Below, in pieces: positions 1-6,997 of a DNA stretch of 64,000 nt (position 1 is its first letter; each line of letters starts with the position of its first letter). Position numbers and translations under genes: made by a program. Source of the stretch: Pseudorhizobium banfieldiae (GTDB taxonomy: Bacteria > Pseudomonadota > Alphaproteobacteria > Rhizobiales > Rhizobiaceae); contig NZ_FO082820.1 in assembly GCF_000967425.1 (NCBI RefSeq), positions 3,731,501 to 3,795,500 of the forward strand, in the 5' to 3' direction. The notes beneath the pieces were generated by a model. It did not search any database, was not told the DNA's origin, and saw only the letters and a program-made list of their open reading frames with translations.

Positions 1-1459
1 AAATGCGCTCCGGCCCTTCCGCCCGCGCAACATCGTGAAGAACACGGCGCCAGCGGAAGCGGCTCGGCGGCCCGTCCGGAACGATTGCGGCAAAAGCCTC
101 CACGGGCTCCGGTCTTGGAAGCAGCCGCAGTGGCCTTTCCCGTCCCGTCGTGTCAGCTGGGTTCTGCCTCCCCTCATTTCCCGCATCATGACCAAGAGCG
201 GGGTACGCGAAAACGGCGCGCTCGGGGATATGGCTTTCCCGGAACTGGAATGCCTGGAGCACATCGTCCCCCAGCCTGGCCGATACCCGGTCGATCAGAT
301 CTGCCAGGGGCGCTTCTCCAGACGCTTTTTCCAAAAGATTGTCCTGGCTCGCCTCGTAAGAATCATGCTGAAGGACGTTGAGCCGCAGAAGCTCGAAGCC
401 AAAGCCTGCATCCAGCTCGTCATGAACGGATTTCAGTCTCTCCGCGAACAGTCTGGCAATCCTCTGCGGATTCCGCAGAGGGCGGGATGCGCCGGCGACG
501 ATGCGGAACACGCGGCCATCCACCCGAAAGAGTACCAGTTCGAAGACCCGTCCTCCCGCCCCGCGCGCCTCCAGGCTGGAGCAGAGCGACTGGGCAATCC
601 GTGAAGCCAGTTCCAGTATGTCCTCTTCCGCCTGGATCGCTTCCGCCAGCTTACGCTCGACCGACAGGAAAGCGACCGGACGCCGGGGGGAGATGGGCTC
701 CTCCTCATGCCCGAGCGCCTGGTCAAGGCGAAGCAGGACATGGCTGCCGAACCGGCGGGCCAGTGGCGCCCGTGGCATCGAGATGAGATCTCCCACCCGC
801 TTCAATCCGAGCTTGTTCAATGCGGCTATGGTGTCTGCCTCGATGCGCAGGCAGGCAACGGACAGCGCCTCAAGCACTTCCTGCGCCGCACTATCAGCAA
901 TCACCCCGCCGGCCCCGAAACGGGATGCAGCCCAGGAGAGGCCTGGGGATCCCGAAATCGCTCCCTGAACCTTGAATCCCATCTGGAAGAGGCGCAGCAG
1001 GATATCGTCGAGCAGAACCTGCTCCCCGCCGAACAGATGCGCGCAACCGGTGATGTCCAGGAACAGGCCGTCACTCCCGTCAAGGGCCACCAGCGGCGTA
1101 TAGCGATCGCACCAGTCCGCAATTGCCTCCAGGAGTGCCCCGTCGGCGGCGGAATCTTCCTCGGCGACATCGATTGCCGGATGTATGGCTCGCGCCTCGG
1201 CAAGACCCTGACCCTGACGCAAGCCCATTTCCACCGCCAATTCATCCAGCGCCGTGAGGCGCACGGCATTGTCGCGCCGGCCCGAGCAGAGCAGCGGAGG
1301 ATGGTCAGGACGCCCGGCCAAACGCCACGAGCCGCCCCAGCGCCGGCGTGCGATCCGGTCCGTCGGCAGGTGCGGGAAGACCAGTGCCAGAATGCGTTGA
1401 CCCGCTGATGGAAAGGCAAGACGACTCTGGTGGCTGGGCAAGTATGAATAGGCGGTCAC
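1..1459 (-). CDS. imuB: ImuB, inactive Y-family polymerase-like mutasome subunit (3' end outside window)
   Basis: The minus-strand frame reads a Y-family polymerase-like protein that stays open to the window edge, so the C-terminus is missing. Recognisable stretches from the N-terminus are LALVFPHLPTDRIARRRWG, a palm-like region with PLVALDGSDGLFLDITGC and HLFGG, and later FRWRRVLHDVARAEGPERI, typical of ImuB. By family knowledge ImuB links ImuA and the error-prone polymerase DnaE2 to the beta clamp in SOS mutagenesis; dnaE2 would be expected just beyond position 1. The start is uncertain. A GTG at 1459 gives a 155-base overlap with the end of imuA, and no other ATG, GTG or TTG is obvious before the conserved LALVFPHLP stretch except a TTG a few codons later. 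The product is clear, the exact N-terminus is not. Confidence 0.88.
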   Translation of the reverse strand, partial: MTAYSYLPSHQSRLAFPSAGQRILALVFPHLPTDRIARRRWGGSWRLAGRPDHPPLLCSGRRDNAVRLTALDELAVEMGLRQGQGLAEARAIHPAIDVAEEDSAADGALLEAIADWCDRYTPLVALDGSDGLFLDITGCAHLFGGEQVLLDDILLRLFQMGFKVQGAISGSPGLSWAASRFGAGGVIADSAAQEVLEALSVACLRIEADTIAALNKLGLKRVGDLISMPRAPLARRFGSHVLLRLDQALGHEEEPISPRRPVAFLSVERKLAEAIQAEEDILELASRIAQSLCSSLEARGAGGRVFELVLFRVDGRVFRIVAGASRPLRNPQRIARLFAERLKSVHDELDAGFGFELLRLNVLQHDSYEASQDNLLEKASGEAPLADLIDRVSARLGDDVLQAFQFRESHIPERAVFAYPALGHDAGNEGRQNPADTTGRERPLRLLPRPEPVEAFAAIVPDGPPSRFRWRRVLHDVARAEGPERI

Positions 1460-2228
1460 GGGAATTCCACTCCAGGGTAAAAGAGAGCGGAGCCGGGTTG
1501 CGGCTCTTCTCAAGCGTCAAACGGAAGGCTGGAAATCCGATGCTGCCGCCAAGCATGGCTCCATTGGGAAGGACCCGCTCCGAAGCGGGACCCGGTTCGG
1601 CACGGAAGCGGAAGACGGCGCTGCTCGCCTCCTCCTCGCCCGCATGCCGCAAGAGCAGGATCGGCCGCCTCGCCGCCTTTGCCCGCAAGCTGAGCCTCCG
1701 GCTCTCGGAGAGGCCGAATGCAGAAGGATTGCCTCTGATTTCGAGAATGGTCGCGGCCAGCGCACCGCTCGCTGCTGCAGTTTCCGCCAGCCACAACGCC
1801 TCCTCCAGCTTTCGAGGTGTGGCCTGGAGGAAGTGCTTTATCTTGAGACCATATTGCGCAAGCCCCACCGGATAAGGCAGTCCCGCCTCGCTATTGGAGA
1901 ATCTGTCGCCGATCCACAAAAGGGCAGAGGCTTCAGCCTGCCGCTGGATAAGAGCCGCCAGCGCCAGAACAAAACCACTGCCTGCTCCGGCATTGCGCAT
2001 GGCAGATGTCCGGATCTCCGTTATGCCATCCAGGGGCAAGCCACCATCCAGTGCTGCATCCATGTCCGGAAGCCCCATCGCAACGCGATGGGGAAATCTG
2101 ATACGTTTGGTTTTCTGTTCACCCTGCGGCTGCTCCTCGCTTACCAGCGTGGGAGCCTTGCCTTCCAGTTTGGCAATCGTCTTACGCAGGGCAAAAAGTC
2201 TCTCCTGCGCCGTGGCATGCTTGGCCAT
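1305..2228 (-). CDS. imuA: ImuA, RecA-like SOS mutagenesis protein
   Basis: A 307-residue protein of the ImuA (SulA/RecA-like) family, the first gene of the imuA-imuB(-dnaE2) damage-inducible mutasome cassette. The N-terminus (ATAQERLFALRKTIAKLEG) is followed by the family segment GLPDMDAALDGGLPLDGITE and a RecA-like core with ALLWIGDRFSN. In the family it supports translesion synthesis together with ImuB and DnaE2. The last 155 bases overlap the probable start of imuB in another frame, which suggests tight co-translation. A perfect alphaproteobacterial LexA box lies about 20 bases upstream of the ATG, so SOS control is expected. Assignment is by family recognition and gene order. Confidence 0.92.
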   Translation of the reverse strand: MAKHATAQERLFALRKTIAKLEGKAPTLVSEEQPQGEQKTKRIRFPHRVAMGLPDMDAALDGGLPLDGITEIRTSAMRNAGAGSGFVLALAALIQRQAEASALLWIGDRFSNSEAGLPYPVGLAQYGLKIKHFLQATPRKLEEALWLAETAAASGALAATILEIRGNPSAFGLSESRRLSLRAKAARRPILLLRHAGEEEASSAVFRFRAEPGPASERVLPNGAMLGGSIGFPAFRLTLEKSRNPAPLSFTLEWNSRDRLFILAQPPESSCLSISGSTHSGTGLPAPADGPDRTPALGRLVAFGRAS

Positions 2229-2248
2229 GGCGTCAGCTCCATTCCGAT

Positions 2249-2263
2249 GTTCACTTTATGTTC
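2249..2263 (-). promoter_or_regulatory. LexA (SOS) box upstream of imuA
   Basis: The plus strand reads GTTC-ACTTTAT-GTTC (minus strand GAAC-ATAAAGT-GAAC), an exact match to the alphaproteobacterial LexA operator GTTC-N7-GTTC. It ends 21 bases before the imuA ATG, a position where LexA would block transcription start or elongation. This makes imuAB a probable SOS regulon member. Confidence 0.85.
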
Positions 2264-2393
2264 TAATGGATTCCAGAGCTCTCCAGAAGAGTCAACAGCC
2301 ATTTTAAGAGAAGAGCCGGCTTCCTCGGGAGCTCTATGAATCCTCTCGAAAATTTCCGGAAATAGATTATATGAGCTCCAACAAGGAGCATCT

Positions 2394-2831
2394 ATGGCCC
2401 GTATAGACCAAACCGACGATTGGCGGGATCGCCACGCGCCGACACTCAGCGCTTTTGAATCGTTGGCCATCGAAGCCTATGGCAACCTGCCGGAAGAATT
2501 TCGGGCGCTGACGACCAATTTGACCATCGAGATCGAGGATTTCCCGGATGACGAGATCTTCGAGGACATGGCGCTGGAAACGCCCTTCGACCTGCTCGGC
2601 CTCTTCGAAGGGCGCGGCATTTCCGAGCGCTTTTCCATGGAGACCGGCGAGCTGCCGAACCGCATCCGGCTCTACCGCCGTCCGATCCTGGATTATTGGG
2701 CCGAGAACGAGGAAACGCTGGGCGATATCATCACCCATGTGCTGATCCACGAGATCGGTCACCATTTCGGTCTGAGCGATGACGATATGGAGCGGATCGA
2801 GGCGAGCGCCGAAGAGGCGACGGATCGCTGA
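2394..2831 (+). CDS. Zincin-like metallopeptidase (PF06262 family)
   Basis: A 145-residue acidic protein with the zinc-binding motif HEIGHHFGLSDDDM near residues 121-134. HEXXH followed by GLSD is the signature of the small zincin family formerly DUF1025. The protein is compact, with no signal peptide or membrane segment, so it is probably cytoplasmic. The substrate is unknown for the family. It is transcribed divergently from imuA and may have its own promoter in the 165-base gap, but the LexA box there lies next to imuA. The family call is secure, the cellular role is not. Confidence 0.85.
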   Translation: MARIDQTDDWRDRHAPTLSAFESLAIEAYGNLPEEFRALTTNLTIEIEDFPDDEIFEDMALETPFDLLGLFEGRGISERFSMETGELPNRIRLYRRPILDYWAENEETLGDIITHVLIHEIGHHFGLSDDDMERIEASAEEATDR

Positions 2832-2854
2832 TCCGCCCCTCTTCTTGAACCAGC

Positions 2855-3061
2855 TTACTGCTCGCCGAGCTTCATGTCCGGATGATAATCCTTCCCTTCG
2901 ACGGTCTTCGTGACCGCCTGCCCGCAATACATCCTGTTTTCGGCCGCATTGAAGCTGTGGCTGGGTGATCCATGCAGATCCCAGCCCTTGTTCAAGGCAT
3001 CGGTGACGCGGTGGCAGAAGGAGGCGTCGTCGGGGCCCGTCAGGAAGCGGTAGAGTTTCAT
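2855..3061 (-). CDS. DUF1737 domain protein
   Basis: A 68-residue protein beginning MKLYRFLTGPDDASFCHRV, with the pattern typical of DUF1737 (ALNKGWDLHGSPSHSFN, then a C-terminal segment with YHPDMKLGEQ). Its ATG overlaps the stop of the upstream CitE-like gene by four bases (ATGA), so the two are translationally coupled. The function is unknown. The pairing with a CoA-ester lyase is the only clue, and it may simply be positional. Confidence 0.8.
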   Translation of the reverse strand: MKLYRFLTGPDDASFCHRVTDALNKGWDLHGSPSHSFNAAENRMYCGQAVTKTVEGKDYHPDMKLGEQ

Positions 3062-3942
3062 GCTTTCATCTTTCTTTCAGTGATCTGTCGTGCCTTGGCC
3101 ATGAGCCGTTCGGCCTGTTCCAGGTGAAGCCGCTCGACCATTTTCCCGTTCATGTTGATGACGTTGAGGCCCTCCGCGGCCGGATCGGCAAAGGCGTTGA
3201 TGATTGCTTCGGCCTCCGTGACCTCCTCATCCGACGGTCCGAACGCATGGTTGGCGGCCTCTATCTGGGCGGGATGGATCAGCATCTTGCCATCGAAACC
3301 CATCGCGCGGCCTTGCGCGCATTCGACCGCAAACTCCTCGGTATCGCGGAAATCGTTGAAGACGCTGTCGATCACATCAAGGCCGTGGGCCCGAGCGGCC
3401 AACACCACCTGCATCATCCACGGCACCAGATAGGCTCGCCCAGACTGCGGTAAAACGGCTGTTTCCTTGCGCAGGTCGTTGAGGCCAAGCACGAGACAGT
3501 CCAGCCGCGCATCGGCCCCGGCGATGGCCGCAGCGTTCAGCACGCCCCCTGCCGTTTCCATCATTGCCCAAAGCCTTACGCCCGGCGAGGTTGCGGCAAG
3601 AACACTCGCAGCCTCATGGATATCCTGCGGACCCTCCACCTTGGGAAGAAGCAGTGCATCCGGCTTGAGCTCAAGGATCAGGTCTAGATCCCCCCTCCAA
3701 AAATCGGAGCCTAGGGAATTGATGCGGATTATGGTCTCCCGCCCCTCAAGTGGCGTCTCCTGAAAATGGCGGCGCAGGTTTTCCCGCGCTTCCGCCTTCT
3801 TCTCCGGGAACACCGAATCCTCCAGGTCGAAGATCACCCCGTCGCAGTTGAGGTCATGAACCTTGTCGAGAGCCCGCTGGTTGATGGCAGGGACACTCAG
3901 AAGGGAACGTCTCGGCGGGGAATGCTTCGGGGAAGTGCTCAT
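3058..3942 (-). CDS. CitE-like CoA ester lyase (HpcH/HpaI aldolase family)
   Basis: A 294-residue TIM-barrel enzyme of the CitE/malyl-CoA lyase family. Landmarks in order are RRSLLSVPA near residue 12, VIFDLEDSV near 36 (metal and CoA region), IIRINSLGS near 71, WAMMETAGGVLNAAAIA near 124 (metal-binding Glu), LVLGLNDLRKET near 150 and GFDGKMLIHPAQIEAAN near 214. The family cleaves or forms beta-hydroxyacyl-CoA thioesters such as malyl-CoA, citramalyl-CoA or beta-methylmalyl-CoA; which one is used here cannot be read from the sequence. No citrate lyase alpha or gamma subunits are nearby, so it is not a true citrate lyase subunit. The gene is cotranscribed with the DUF1737 gene downstream. Confidence 0.87.
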   Translation of the reverse strand: MSTSPKHSPPRRSLLSVPAINQRALDKVHDLNCDGVIFDLEDSVFPEKKAEARENLRRHFQETPLEGRETIIRINSLGSDFWRGDLDLILELKPDALLLPKVEGPQDIHEAASVLAATSPGVRLWAMMETAGGVLNAAAIAGADARLDCLVLGLNDLRKETAVLPQSGRAYLVPWMMQVVLAARAHGLDVIDSVFNDFRDTEEFAVECAQGRAMGFDGKMLIHPAQIEAANHAFGPSDEEVTEAEAIINAFADPAAEGLNVINMNGKMVERLHLEQAERLMAKARQITERKMKA

Positions 3943-4050
3943 CGCGATTTTGTGACAAGCTTTTGCATGCGCCGCAATAGATCAACCACGCAAAAGCCTT
4001 GCAAGCCTGATCATGAGGGGCCACATTTCCATTAGAGAAAGGTTTGGACC

Positions 4051-4278
4051 ATGCGAAACATCCGTTCATTCGTCCTTTTCACCAGCGGCGTTGCTCTTTT
4101 CGCCTTGGCTGCATTGCTCACTGCGTCCCTGACGGTGGCCTTCGCGGGTATTCTCGGCGTGCTGGCAGCTGGACGTCTCCTGTCGGCACGTCTGAAGCCG
4201 ATCCCGGTGAAGACGAGAGCCCGCAAGGATGACATGCGGGTCTGGAACGACGGTCGCGGCACGATCATCGATCTCTGA
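4051..4278 (+). CDS. Small membrane protein of unknown function
   Basis: A 75-residue protein with one long hydrophobic stretch (roughly residues 7-43, enough for one or two membrane passes) followed by a basic tail (LSARLKPIPVKTRARKDD) and a short acidic C-terminus ending IIDL. The upstream sequence AGAGAAAGG gives a plausible ribosome site about nine bases before the ATG. I do not recognise a named domain. Codon use is like that of neighbouring genes, so it looks real. It stands alone between the CitE-like gene (divergent) and leuD. Confidence 0.65.
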   Translation: MRNIRSFVLFTSGVALFALAALLTASLTVAFAGILGVLAAGRLLSARLKPIPVKTRARKDDMRVWNDGRGTIIDL

Positions 4279-4409
4279 ACCTTCCATCTCCATCGGCGCA
4301 AGCGCCTGATTTTCGGGCGCCTGCCGTACCGCGCAAAGCCAAACGGTTCTTCAAATCCGCCTGGATTTGCGCTAAGGGCTTCCGCAGATAATCCGTGCGG
4401 AGGCAGATC

Positions 4410-5015
4410 ATGGAAAAGTTCACCAAGCTCACCGGCGTCGCAGCGCCGCTTCCGGTCATCAATGTCGACACGGACATGATCATTCCGAAAGATTACCTGA
4501 AGACGATCAAGCGCACGGGCCTCGGCAAGGGGCTTTTCGCGGAAGCCCGCTACAAGGAAGACGGATCGGAAAATCCGGCTTTCGTGCTGAACAAGCTAGC
4601 CTACCGCAACGCCAAGATCCTCGTGGCTGGCGACAATTTCGGCTGCGGCTCCTCCCGCGAGCACGCGCCTTGGGCACTCCTTGATTTCGGCATCCGCTGC
4701 GTCATCTCCACGAGCTTTGCCGACATCTTCTACAACAACTGCTTCAAGAACGGCATCCTGCCGATCGTCGTCAGCCAGGACGATCTCGACAAGCTGATGG
4801 ACGATGCTTCGCGGGGTTCGAATGCCGTCCTGACCGTCGATCTCGAGGCTCAGGAGATAACCGGCCCCGATGGCGGCTCGATCCGCTTCGACATCGACCC
4901 TGCACGGCGTCATATCCTTCTTGAAGGCCTGGACGACATCGCCAGCACGTTGAAGAACGAATCCGTCATCGGCAGCTTCGAGCAGAAGGTCAGCGCCGAG
5001 CGGCCCTGGCTCTGA
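4410..5015 (+). CDS. leuD: 3-isopropylmalate dehydratase small subunit
   Basis: The 201-residue swivel-domain subunit of isopropylmalate isomerase, which with LeuC converts 2- to 3-isopropylmalate in leucine synthesis. Signatures are [18 protein letters not shown] near residues 17-34 and [17 protein letters not shown] near 75-91, the substrate-specifying region. The start at 4410 is preferred over the in-frame GTG at 4395 because the purine-rich GCGGAGG lies just upstream of the ATG. leuC is not in this window, which is common in rhizobia where leuC is unlinked. A RidA-family gene follows 15 bases downstream, and leuB after that. Confidence 0.96.
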   Translation: MEKFTKLTGVAAPLPVINVDTDMIIPKDYLKTIKRTGLGKGLFAEARYKEDGSENPAFVLNKLAYRNAKILVAGDNFGCGSSREHAPWALLDFGIRCVISTSFADIFYNNCFKNGILPIVVSQDDLDKLMDDASRGSNAVLTVDLEAQEITGPDGGSIRFDIDPARRHILLEGLDDIASTLKNESVIGSFEQKVSAERPWL

Positions 5016-5030
5016 TCGGGCCCGCCACTG

Positions 5031-5420
5031 ATGGTCAGGCGCATCTCGTCCGGGTCCCCTTTCGAAGCCAGCATCGGCTATTCCCGCGCCGTCGTGGATG
5101 GCGACATGGTCTATGTCTCCGGGACCACTGGTTACGACTATGCGCGGATGGAAATGCCCGAGAATGTGGCCGACCAAACGCGCAACGCTCTGGCGACGAT
5201 CGACCAGGCCTTGAGGGAGGCGGGAAGCGGGCTGAACGACATTCTTCGTGTCCGTTACTACCTGACCGACATGGCCGACTACGAGCAGATCGTTCCGGTT
5301 CTTGGGGCGGCGTTCGGTGAAATCAGGCCAGCGGCCACCATGGTGGTTTTCGGCTTGATCGCGCCTGAAATGAAGGTCGAGATCGAGGTAACGGCACGGA
5401 TCGGCGCCGGTACATCCTGA
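5031..5420 (+). CDS. RidA family protein (reactive intermediate deaminase-like)
   Basis: A 129-residue member of the YjgF/YER057c/RidA family: SRAVVDGDMVYVSGTTGYD near the N-terminus, VRYYLTDMADYEQIVPVL in the middle and RPAATMVVFGLIAPEMKVEIEV near the C-terminus. In true RidA an Arg in the RPAR/RxA region near residue 105 binds the imine substrate; here the sequence is IRPAATMV, so an Arg is present. Family members hydrolyse reactive enamine/imine intermediates made by PLP enzymes, although this subfamily may differ. It sits between leuD and leuB, 15 bases after leuD, and is probably cotranscribed with it. Confidence 0.88.
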   Translation: MVRRISSGSPFEASIGYSRAVVDGDMVYVSGTTGYDYARMEMPENVADQTRNALATIDQALREAGSGLNDILRVRYYLTDMADYEQIVPVLGAAFGEIRPAATMVVFGLIAPEMKVEIEVTARIGAGTS

Positions 5421-5438
5421 CAAAAATTGGCGGCCTTC

Positions 5439-5509
5439 TCCTCTCGGCAGGCTCGGAGGAGGTCTCGTAGCACGATGGTCGTGCAAAGGTGAGCCCGCCA
5501 CCGAGAGGA
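5439..5509 (+). promoter_or_regulatory. Candidate RNA structure covering the leuB ribosome-binding site
   Basis: In the 96-base gap before leuB, TCCTCTCGG at 5439-5447 is perfectly complementary to CCGAGAGGA at 5501-5509, which contains the likely leuB Shine-Dalgarno sequence. Between them GCACGA-TGG-TCGTGC (5470-5484) can form a second hairpin. If formed, the outer pairing would hide the leuB start. This is complementarity seen by eye; no folding energy was computed. Confidence 0.4.
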
Positions 5510-5516
5510 ATAACGA

Positions 5517-6626
5517 ATGACGAAGTCTCTCTTCCTGCTTCCTGGCGACGGCATCGGCCCGGAGGCCATGGGCGAGGTCCGCAAGATCATCGCCTATATG
5601 AATGCCGAGCAGGGTGCAGGCTTCGAAACCGATGAGGGGCTTGTCGGCGGTTGCGCCTACGACGCCCACGGCGCGGCAATCTCGGAAGAGGACATGGCCA
5701 AGGCCATGAACGCCGATGCTGTGCTATTCGGTGCCGTCGGCGGCCCGACGTGGGACGACGTTCCTTACGAGGTCCGTCCTGAAGCCGGTCTTCTGCGCCT
5801 GCGCAAGGATCTCGAGCTCTTCGCCAACCTTCGCCCGGCAATCTGCTATCCGGCACTGGCCAACGCCTCCTCGCTCAAGCCCGAGCTTGTCGAAGGCCTC
5901 GACATCCTGATCGTCCGCGAACTGACCGGCGGCGTCTATTTCGGCGAGCCGAAGGAAATCATCGATCTCGGCAACGGCCAGAAGCGCGGCATCGACACCC
6001 AGGTCTACGACACCTACGAAATCGAGCGGATCGCAAGCGTCGCCTTCGAACTCGCGCGCACCCGCAAGAACCGTGTCTGCTCCATGGAAAAGCGCAACGT
6101 CATGAAATCCGGCGTGCTCTGGAACCAGGTGGTGACGGAAACGCACAAGCGCGCCTTCTCCGATGTCCAACTCGAGCACATGCTGGCGGACGCCGGCGGC
6201 ATGCAGCTTGTGCGGGCGCCTAAGCAGTTCGACGTCATCGTCACCGACAACCTCTTCGGCGACATGCTGTCCGACGTGGCCGCCATGCTTACCGGCTCGC
6301 TTGGCATGCTGCCCTCCGCCTCCCTTGGTGCTCCCGACGCCAAGACCGGCAAGCGCAAGGCGCTCTACGAACCTGTCCATGGCTCCGCACCGGACATTGC
6401 CGGCAAGGGCATCGCCAACCCGATCGCCATGATCGCCTCCTTCGCCATGTGCCTGCGCTATTCCTTCAACCTGGTCGCAGAAGCCGACCGACTGGAGAAG
6501 GCGATCGCCAATGTCCTCGACCAGGGCATCCGCACCGGCGACATCATGGCCGACGGTTGCCGACAGGTCGGGACGTCCGAGATGGGCGATGCCATCCTCA
6601 AGGAATTCTCCGGCCTTTCTGCCTGA
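5517..6626 (+). CDS. leuB: 3-isopropylmalate dehydrogenase
   Basis: A 369-residue NAD-dependent dehydrogenase that oxidises and decarboxylates 3-isopropylmalate in leucine synthesis. Family landmarks are [18 protein letters not shown] at the N-terminus, the Arg-rich substrate loop [18 protein letters not shown] near residue 93, [14 protein letters not shown] near 138, the metal site [20 protein letters not shown] near 238 and the NAD site [20 protein letters not shown] near 285. Length and motifs are complete. It follows leuD and a RidA gene on the same strand but is separated by 96 bases containing a possible RNA switch, so it may be independently controlled. A strong hairpin terminator follows. 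Confidence 0.97.
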   Translation: MTKSLFLLPGDGIGPEAMGEVRKIIAYMNAEQGAGFETDEGLVGGCAYDAHGAAISEEDMAKAMNADAVLFGAVGGPTWDDVPYEVRPEAGLLRLRKDLELFANLRPAICYPALANASSLKPELVEGLDILIVRELTGGVYFGEPKEIIDLGNGQKRGIDTQVYDTYEIERIASVAFELARTRKNRVCSMEKRNVMKSGVLWNQVVTETHKRAFSDVQLEHMLADAGGMQLVRAPKQFDVIVTDNLFGDMLSDVAAMLTGSLGMLPSASLGAPDAKTGKRKALYEPVHGSAPDIAGKGIANPIAMIASFAMCLRYSFNLVAEADRLEKAIANVLDQGIRTGDIMADGCRQVGTSEMGDAILKEFSGLSA

Positions 6627-6633
6627 AAAGATC

Positions 6634-6669
6634 TCAGTGGCGCTTCAAACGGAGCGCCACTGATTTGAG
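6634..6669 (+). terminator. Terminator after leuB
   Basis: An 11-bp perfect stem (TCAGTGGCGCT / AGCGCCACTGA) with an 8-base loop starts 8 bases after the leuB stop and is followed by TTTGAG. The T-run is short but the stem is strong. It separates leuB from the asd leader region. Confidence 0.75.
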
Positions 6670-6713
6670 GACTCCGGCTTCCGACACAGGCACGGCCTCA
6701 ACAGCGGTCGGCG

Positions 6714-6741
6714 CTTGACTCCACATCAGAATCTTCTAAAC
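6714..6741 (+). promoter_or_regulatory. Candidate sigma-70 promoter for the asd leader
   Basis: CTTGAC at 6714-6719 matches the rhizobial -35 consensus exactly. CTAAAC at 6736-6741, 16 bases later, is a fair match to the -10 CTATAT. Transcription would start near 6748, giving a short lead-in of about 20 bases to the small ORF at 6767. Evidence is sequence match only. Confidence 0.5.
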
Positions 6742-6766
6742 ACCACGTCGAACGGGAAAGCATCCT

Positions 6767-6886
6767 ATGAACCGCCGCGAGTATCACATCGCTGCAGACC
6801 TCCAGCCGGCACATGGTGCTGGGCTGCATTCATGCTTTTCCGCCTCCAGCAAAACCACGGCCAAAACGACGACGAAAACCGTCTGA
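6767..6886 (+). CDS. Putative Thr/Lys-rich leader peptide upstream of asd
   Basis: A 39-codon ORF (ATG 6767, TGA 6884) beginning MNRREYHIAADLQPAHGAG and ending in KTTAKTTTKTV. Six of the eleven codons before the stop's neighbourhood are Thr (two ACC, four ACG) and three are Lys, all AAA, whereas Lys codons in the following asd gene are nearly always AAG. A weak ribosome site (GGGAAAG) precedes the ATG. Thr and Lys are both end products of the pathway branch that Asd feeds, so the tract resembles the control codons of an attenuator leader peptide. Mutually exclusive hairpins follow before asd. This is inference from sequence; I know of no described peptide of this kind, and the ORF could be fortuitous. 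Confidence 0.5.
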   Translation: MNRREYHIAADLQPAHGAGLHSCFSASSKTTAKTTTKTV

Positions 6887-6907
6887 CGTCTCTGGCCCGC
6901 CGCTCTC

Positions 6908-6970
6908 TCCCCGGTTAGGCCGGGGACAAGGAAACCCGCGATCCGTCGCGGCTTCCCCCTCAACGGATCG
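6908..6970 (+). promoter_or_regulatory. Candidate attenuator hairpins between leader ORF and asd
   Basis: Three elements are visible. Hairpin A is TCCCCGG-(TTAGG)-CCGGGGA (6908-6926). Hairpin B is CCGCGA-(TCCG)-TCGCGG (6936-6951). A competing pairing joins CGATCCGT (6939-6946) with ACGGATCG (6963-6970) and cannot coexist with B. The last element abuts the purine-rich GAGGAGAGG (6970-6978) upstream of asd. No strong U-run follows any stem, so translational control is as possible as transcription termination. Confidence 0.4.
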
Positions 6971-6997
6971 AGGAGAGGCAGAAAGAGAGCAAAAATC

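Noticed and set aside
5475..5492. Five-codon frame MVVQR in the leuB leader as a regulatory peptide
   Set aside because: No leucine codons and no ribosome site; more likely part of the hairpin sequence.
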